A stretch of 31,781 bases of DNA from a virus, in the IMG/VR virus record IMGVR_UViG_3300043548_000233, positions 1 through 31,781 of that record; one strand, written 5' to 3'. The position numbers and the translations under genes were made by a program. Below are positions 27,476 through 31,781 of this stretch, one piece after another (the stretch's first letter is position 1; the number at the start of each line of letters is the position of its first letter). The notes under the pieces are model-generated. The model saw nothing but the letters and a program-made list of their open reading frames with translations, had not been told where the DNA came from and did not search any database.

Positions 27476-27810
27476 CCAGGTCTCCAATCAGGTAATTTTA
27501 GATCTTTCAAATGGTCTAAGCGTAATCTTACATTCCACATCTGGTTTATGCAACGTTCATCAAGTCGATGCTCCCATTGTAATATATGTTCGACTGCTTT
27601 GGCATGCGATTTGCTGTCGTATTCAGCGACAACTTCCTTGCGCATCTCGCCTTCATAGTTAGTCACATAAGAGGAACTCCCGAAATACTTTTCGAAAAGT
27701 TTCTCTGTCTTACATGAATACCCAATATAAAATTTGCCGTCGTCAAAGTAAGTGCAGTATACACGATGCACTTTCTTCGGCGACGGCTTACGTTTTTTCT
27801 TAACTGTCAT
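27454..27810 (-). CDS. GIY-YIG endonuclease (free-standing homing type)
   Basis: A 118-residue protein. HRVYCTYFDDGKFYIGYS (residues 15-32) carries the GIY-YIG signature (VYCTY...FYIGYS); the basic helix and a conserved-type glutamate (EHILQWE) follow. After a lysine-rich start (KKKRKPSPKK) the protein ends soon after the domain, so any DNA-recognition part is small or missing. Such genes move by homing next to nrd genes in T4-like phages. The ribosome site GGAG (27817-27820) is locked in a hairpin directly before the start, a control known from T4 homing endonucleases. Confidence 0.82.
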   Translation of the reverse strand: MTVKKKRKPSPKKVHRVYCTYFDDGKFYIGYSCKTEKLFEKYFGSSSYVTNYEGEMRKEVVAEYDSKSHAKAVEHILQWEHRLDERCINQMWNVRLRLDHLKDLKLPDWRPGCFSQHS

Positions 27811-27812
27811 AA

Positions 27813-27837
27813 TCTACTCCGAAGTAGACTATTTATT
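27813..27837 (-). promoter_or_regulatory. Ribosome-site hairpin plus late-promoter-like box before the endonuclease gene
   Basis: On the minus strand UCUACU-UCGG-AGUAGA (27813-27828) forms a 6 bp stem with a UCGG loop that covers the GGAG site. Immediately upstream AATAAATA (27830-27837) differs from the T4 late box at one base. A start about six bases further (near 27824) would remove most of the 5' arm, so late mRNA could not fold the hairpin. Confidence 0.6.
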
Positions 27838-27991
27838 CCTCATCATAGTAGTCGTCAAAATCTAGATCTTCTTCTTCCTCAATCACGGTCGACCCGCAGA
27901 ACGGACAGTGTTTTACCTTGTAATAGTCAGTGTCTAGATCGTGATCAACTGTAAACACAGCATCACATGAATAGCATTCCATCTCTTCCAT
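27833..27991 (-). CDS. Small zinc-ribbon protein (52 aa)
   Basis: A 52-residue protein with CYSC (C6, C9) and CPFC (C29, C32), a four-cysteine zinc ribbon, followed by a very acidic tail (EEEEDLDFDDYYDEE). The ATG overlaps the upstream stop (TAATG). Probably a small protein- or nucleic-acid-binding module; role unknown. It directly precedes the endonuclease gene. Confidence 0.8.
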   Translation of the reverse strand: MEEMECYSCDAVFTVDHDLDTDYYKVKHCPFCGSTVIEEEEDLDFDDYYDEE

Positions 27992-28290
27992 TAGACGTCT
28001 TCAGTAACAACATTATAGGTGATATTGTGTTGATTGCAGTATGCAATAACATCACTCATTACTGACTGTGTCAGATTAGCAAACTCAGTATACGCAGTTT
28101 CATCAGGGAATGTGACAATTGACGTTAGAGTGGTATCTGTCTTGGATACCGAAGAAGTTATACTAGGATTAGAAATGATAAACTGTAGTCTATCGTTCCA
28201 TGCTTGGTTATTTGCTGCGGCAGATGTCTCAAAATACCATTGCGTATTTGAATCCGCCCTTGTTGAAGTATATGTTACTCTTTTGCCCAT
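27991..28290 (-). CDS. Small phage protein, unknown
   Basis: A 99-residue protein (MGKRVTYTSTRADSNTQWYF...). It is rich in Thr/Ser with the pattern of alternating strands and a C-terminal helix (SVMSDVIAYCNQHN), suggesting a small alpha/beta fold. No family recognised. AGGAAAC lies before the ATG. Confidence 0.6.
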   Translation of the reverse strand: MGKRVTYTSTRADSNTQWYFETSAAANNQAWNDRLQFIISNPSITSSVSKTDTTLTSIVTFPDETAYTEFANLTQSVMSDVIAYCNQHNITYNVVTEDV

Positions 28291-28291
28291 C

Positions 28292-28750
28292 TTAGTTTCC
28301 TATTCTGTGAATGGATATTGCATAACGATCAGAAGTTATATTCTCTGCATTATGTTTGACGTCAACTATAAGTTTATGCCAGCGTTTCTGTTCAATAATA
28401 TGCTGTTCAATTACTTGATTATTTTCGTCATACCATTTAGTAATGACGTTATCACCACCCAATTCTATTATATAGTTTATTGCAGTTTTTCGTCCAAAAT
28501 CAGTATGTATACCGAGATTCTTTCCGATATACTGATAAAAAATATGTCCAGTTATATCAAAATCAAAATATGGTTGCAACAAATTAATTATTCTAGTGTC
28601 AGTCAACTGCCGTAGGTAATATAAATTCATCTCTTCCAAAACAGGAGGAGAATATGGAGGAAGTTGTTTGATTTCTTCTAGACTTGGCAACCACTCATCA
28701 GGAATGGAAGGCAAGTCTAGATACTCAAGCAGCGACACCCCAGACGTCAT
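28292..28750 (-). CDS. 2OG-Fe(II) oxygenase-like protein
   Basis: A 152-residue protein. YIGKNLGIHTDFGRKTAINYII gives the HxD iron ligands (H82, D84); a later IVDVKHNAENITSDRYAISIH gives a distal histidine (H133) and a 2OG-type arginine followed by S (R142). It thus fits a double-stranded beta helix oxygenase. The start is uncertain: the frame runs back into nrdB, so ATG 28748-28750 (26 nt overlap) or GTG 28736-28738 are the candidates. Its position after nrdB is unusual. Confidence 0.65.
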   Translation of the reverse strand: MTSGVSLLEYLDLPSIPDEWLPSLEEIKQLPPYSPPVLEEMNLYYLRQLTDTRIINLLQPYFDFDITGHIFYQYIGKNLGIHTDFGRKTAINYIIELGGDNVITKWYDENNQVIEQHIIEQKRWHKLIVDVKHNAENITSDRYAISIHRIGN

Positions 28751-29699
28751 CCCATTTACCTGAGAGAGCACCCTTCGCATAGTCAGTGGCACGATTTTCG
28801 AAGAAGTTGGTATGCGTAGGAGCATTGATCATTTCTTCGACCCACGGCAGAGGATTCTTCTTTACCTTGAAGATACCCTTGAGTCCAAGACTGATAAGTC
28901 TACGATCGCAAATATAACGAATATACTTCTTTACATCTTCTTCAGTAAGATCTTCCATTCCGCCCATAGAGAACGAAAGTTCGATAAACTTGTCTTCGAG
29001 TTCAACCATGCGCTCAGCAATCGTATAGATCTGAGACTTCAGATCGTCATTCCACAATTCACGATTTTCTTCAACATACGCACGGAACAACTTGATCATC
29101 GACTCGGCATGTTGCGTTTCATCAACAATCGACCAAGTAACGATCTGCCCCATACCCTTCATTTTTCCGTGACGAGGGAAGTTGAGGAGCATGATGAAGG
29201 ACGAGAACAGTTGCATACCCTCAGTGAACGCACTAAATGCAGCGATATTGGTTGCGACCGATTCAGGTGTTCCATTTGCATTCGACAGATCTGTAAAGTA
29301 GTCGTGTTTTGCTCGCATTGAGTCGTATTCGAGGAATTCCTGATACGTTGCTTCTGGCATACCCAGAGTTTCAATGAGGTGAGAATACGCTGCAACATGG
29401 AGTGCCTCCCGTGCCGCAAAACCCATCAACATCATACGAATTTCAGGTTGAGGGAAATACGGTAGATAGTTCTTTACATATCCACCAGCAACATCGATGT
29501 CGCCCTGTGTAAAGAAGCGGAAAATGTTAGTAAGGAAATGCTTTTCACCATCGGTGAGTCGCTTCTTCCAATCGTTGACGTCTTCGAGCATTGGCACTTC
29601 GGTGTGTAACCAGTGCGACTGCTCATGCTTTAACCACGCATCATACGCCCATGGATAATTGAACGGTTTGAAATACGCTCTTTCTGTCATCAAACTCAT
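28725..29699 (-). CDS. nrdB: Class I ribonucleotide reductase, small (beta) subunit
   Basis: A 324-residue protein with the metal-ligand pattern REALHVAAY (E98, H101, and the radical tyrosine Y105 in the ExxHxxxY place), a first acidic ligand near GDIDV (D67), TEGMQLFSSF and DETQHAES. This is a class Ia-type subunit that supplies the tyrosyl radical to NrdA. The ATG at 29697-29699 overlaps the glutaredoxin stop (ATGA). The order nrdA-glutaredoxin-nrdB on one strand supports a working set. Confidence 0.95.
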   Translation of the reverse strand: MSLMTERAYFKPFNYPWAYDAWLKHEQSHWLHTEVPMLEDVNDWKKRLTDGEKHFLTNIFRFFTQGDIDVAGGYVKNYLPYFPQPEIRMMLMGFAAREALHVAAYSHLIETLGMPEATYQEFLEYDSMRAKHDYFTDLSNANGTPESVATNIAAFSAFTEGMQLFSSFIMLLNFPRHGKMKGMGQIVTWSIVDETQHAESMIKLFRAYVEENRELWNDDLKSQIYTIAERMVELEDKFIELSFSMGGMEDLTEEDVKKYIRYICDRRLISLGLKGIFKVKKNPLPWVEEMINAPTHTNFFENRATDYAKGALSGKWDDVWGVAA

Positions 29700-29926
29700 A
29701 CTGTTGCTGCCCACTTCACTAAATCATCATAACCACCAACATGTTCACCGTTGACCCAAATTTGCGGGACGGTCTTAACGTCAGGTAACTGTGCTGTAAT
29801 GTCTTCCCAAAGACAATCTTGACCAACTACCATCTCGGTATATTGGATATCCATACCCTGCATAAACTCTTTTGCTAGAGTGCAGTAGGGGCAATCAGGT
29901 TTTGATACTATTTGTGCAAAATACAT
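29696..29926 (-). CDS. Glutaredoxin
   Basis: A 76-residue glutaredoxin with CPYC (C12-C15), TVPQIWVNGEHVGGYDDL (cis-proline and glutathione-binding GG-D) and one domain only. It probably reduces the ribonucleotide reductase disulfide, as encoded between nrdA and nrdB. AAGGAG lies six bases before ATG 29924-29926; fourteen upstream codons lack a ribosome site. Confidence 0.93.
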   Translation of the reverse strand: MYFAQIVSKPDCPYCTLAKEFMQGMDIQYTEMVVGQDCLWEDITAQLPDVKTVPQIWVNGEHVGGYDDLVKWAATV

Positions 29927-29939
29927 TTTTGTCTCCTTA

Positions 29940-31739
29940 TTATCCCTCACATGCCACACAGGTGTCACCGTCGATCATTGCCTTAAAGTCGATTTCCTTA
30001 ATCGCTTCTCGCTCGATACGCTTAGAAACCTTGTCTGCCTTGCCGATCTTCTCAGAACGACAGTAGTATAGAGTCTTCAGACCTTGCTTCCATGCAAGAT
30101 AATGGACTGCGTGTAGATATTTAATATTTGCGTCGGGACGGAAGAATAGATTGAGGGACTGCGCCTGATCAATAAACTTCTGTCTGTCTGCTGCGTGCTC
30201 AATAACCCAACGTTGATCAATTTCCATGGAGGTCTTGAATACTTCCTTGGTAATTTGATCCATCCAAGTTAGATGCTGGACCGAACCATCATTGGCGATA
30301 ATCGAAGACCAAGTCTCGTCATACCAACCTTCTTTGTGATTCGCTGCTTCTATTTTGACGATAAAGTCAAGGTATTTATTCTTATTAAGAAATGAACCCG
30401 ACAATGTATCTTGGCGATACGCATTTGCTCGCCACGGTTCAATCGAAGGACTGGTATTGCCCATAATGATTGACGAAGATGCGTTTGGCGCGATTGCCTG
30501 CATATGAGAGAAACGTCGACCTGTTCCAGCAGCATCAGGTGCTTCGCCACGTTCTGCGCCAAGTTCTAGATTAGCAGCATCTAGACGAGTCTTGATATGC
30601 TTGAAGATACGCATATTAGTTCCCTTGGCAACTGCCGACTCCCAAGCAATATTCTTGCGTTGCAGATAGGCATGGAAACCTAGCGCGCCAATACCTATAG
30701 AACGTTCGCGCTTTGCCGAGTAGATCGCACGAGCAACCTGCTTTGGTGCATTGTCAATAAAATATTGCAACACATTGTCGAGCATTTCTGCCATGTCCTT
30801 GAGGAACAATGGATCCTTCGACCATGCATCATAATATTCTAGATTAACTGATGACAAGCAACAAACAGCAGTACGCTTCTTGTCAGTTGGGAGAATAATT
30901 TCCGAGCAGAGATTCGACTGATGAATCTTCAGACCGAGATCCTTCTGGAACTGTGGCATTGCGCGATTAGATGCATCGATGAAGTGAATATACGGTTCAC
31001 CTGTCATCATGCGCAATTCAAGAATCTTCTGCCATAGTTCCTTAGCGGAAACTGTGTCACGGATTTCACCCGACTTAGGATCGGTGAGATTCCAACTGTC
31101 GTCGGCATCCTTGTCAGTCATGCAACGTTCAATGATTTCCATGAAATCATCGGTGATGTTCACACCATGGTGCAGATTGAGTGCACGCATGTTGGGATCA
31201 CCCGTTGGTTTGCGCATTTCTAGAAATAACCCAACATCAGGATGACTGATATCAAGATAAGCAGCATAACTACCTCGTCTGGTTCTTCCTTGACGGTATG
31301 CCATAGAAGAAGCATCGTAAGTGCGAAGGTGAGGCATGACGCCAGTAGACTTGTCATCGGCAGCCCGAATACCAAACCCAATGCCAACGCCACCACCAAG
31401 CATAGATAACCAATTTGTTTCAGATAGATTGTCAACTAGTCCCTCCGCAGTGTCATCAATAAAATTTAGGAAGCATGAAATAGGCATACCACGCTTGGAT
31501 CGACCGAACGAGAGGATGGGAGTTGCGTACGACAACCAGTGCTTTGACGAGTATTCATACAAACGTTGCGCATGTTCAGGGTTTGACCCAAAGGTGCTTG
31601 AAACATAAGCGAAACGATGCTGAGGAGAAGTTTCTTCCTCGCGCATGTATGATTCTTCTAGTCTCTGGATACCAAGTTTGTCAAACAGGGAGTCGCGTGA
31701 TAAATCGATTTCAATACCCAGATAGTTTTCTTTTGCCAT
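29940..31739 (-). CDS. nrdA: Class I ribonucleotide reductase, large (alpha) subunit
   Basis: A 599-residue protein. Active-site features: C89 (ISCFLNF), NLCSEI with C278 and E280, C294 (CCLSSVNL), YY at 556-557 (LYYCRSEK) for radical transfer, and a C-terminal CVACEG pair that exchanges electrons with glutaredoxin. It reduces ribonucleotides to deoxyribonucleotides. The N-terminal ATP-cone domain of the 761-residue E. coli enzyme is absent, so overall activity control by dATP is probably lost. The ATG at 31737-31739 follows AGGGA. Confidence 0.95.
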   Translation of the reverse strand: MAKENYLGIEIDLSRDSLFDKLGIQRLEESYMREEETSPQHRFAYVSSTFGSNPEHAQRLYEYSSKHWLSYATPILSFGRSKRGMPISCFLNFIDDTAEGLVDNLSETNWLSMLGGGVGIGFGIRAADDKSTGVMPHLRTYDASSMAYRQGRTRRGSYAAYLDISHPDVGLFLEMRKPTGDPNMRALNLHHGVNITDDFMEIIERCMTDKDADDSWNLTDPKSGEIRDTVSAKELWQKILELRMMTGEPYIHFIDASNRAMPQFQKDLGLKIHQSNLCSEIILPTDKKRTAVCCLSSVNLEYYDAWSKDPLFLKDMAEMLDNVLQYFIDNAPKQVARAIYSAKRERSIGIGALGFHAYLQRKNIAWESAVAKGTNMRIFKHIKTRLDAANLELGAERGEAPDAAGTGRRFSHMQAIAPNASSSIIMGNTSPSIEPWRANAYRQDTLSGSFLNKNKYLDFIVKIEAANHKEGWYDETWSSIIANDGSVQHLTWMDQITKEVFKTSMEIDQRWVIEHAADRQKFIDQAQSLNLFFRPDANIKYLHAVHYLAWKQGLKTLYYCRSEKIGKADKVSKRIEREAIKEIDFKAMIDGDTCVACEG

Positions 31740-31781
31740 TTATAGTCCCTGTTCCTTCAATACTCGGTCAATGTCTGGTTT
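31740..31781 (-). CDS. C-terminus of an unknown upstream gene
   Basis: The last 13 codons (KPDIDRVLKEQGL) and TAA stop of an open frame that continues beyond the window. The stop is directly before the nrdA ATG and its AGGGAC serves as nrdA ribosome site. Too little is visible to identify it. Confidence 0.55.
   Translation of the reverse strand, partial: KPDIDRVLKEQGL

Noticed and set aside
30365-30372. AATAAATA late-promoter-like box in nrdA
   Set aside because: It is inside a coding sequence with no gene start in range; likely chance in AT-rich codons.

Overview
The window looks like part of a large T4-like myovirus genome that infects an alphaproteobacterium. Every gene I can support is on the minus strand, packed with 1-23 nt overlaps (ATGA, TAATG, TGATG). 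T4-type markers are a FEN-like RNase H exonuclease, dCMP deaminase, class I ribonucleotide reductase with its own glutaredoxin, a DUF6433-like protein, homing-endonuclease-type genes and TATAAATA late-promoter boxes. A GapR/DUF2312 protein and a Coq4-family protein point to an alphaproteobacterial host. This is inference from content; no search was run.

Transcription runs from high to low coordinates. Ribonucleotide metabolism is at 28.7-31.7 kb (nrdA, glutaredoxin, nrdB) followed by small genes and a GIY-YIG endonuclease gene. Next come a membrane coiled-coil protein, a WYL_2-like protein, a long unknown protein, the RNase H exonuclease, a cytidylyltransferase and S-adenosylmethionine decarboxylase (21.7-27.5 kb).

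From 21.7 to 14.5 kb lies an RNA-rich region. It has about 27 tRNA genes or tRNA-like genes covering all 20 amino acids, including an initiator tRNA, a candidate amber (CUA) suppressor and several tRNAs without a normal D arm or T loop. Small protein genes interrupt it, among them an SPFH/band-7 lipoprotein and an Ala-rich lipoprotein. Between tRNAs sit many structured non-tRNA elements, each closed by a 6-21 bp stem. The largest, about 880 nt with its own promoter, repeated GNRA-loop hairpins and an embedded tRNA-Arg, resembles the GOLLD class of giant ornate RNAs.

From 14.5 to 7.8 kb is an accessory biosynthetic cassette: GapR-like protein, short UDP-glucose dehydrogenase-like protein, FmdB-like protein, GT2 glycosyltransferase, Coq4-family protein, possible acetyltransferase, methyltransferase, sulfotransferase-like protein, ANL adenylating enzyme, unknown protein and Asp/Asn hydroxylase-like oxygenase. 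It could build or decorate a surface glycan or a small molecule. From 7.7 to 0 kb are small phage genes, dCMP deaminase, a 2OG-Fe(II) oxygenase, zinc-binding proteins, an AAA+ ATPase, a second methyltransferase, a SWIM zinc-finger protein and a nucleotidyltransferase-fold protein.

Eleven copies of one promoter pattern (TTGACA/T, exactly 17 bp, TAGAGT/TAGAAT/TATAGT; one has TTTACT at -35) mark early transcription units. One clear intrinsic terminator lies at 17.1 kb.
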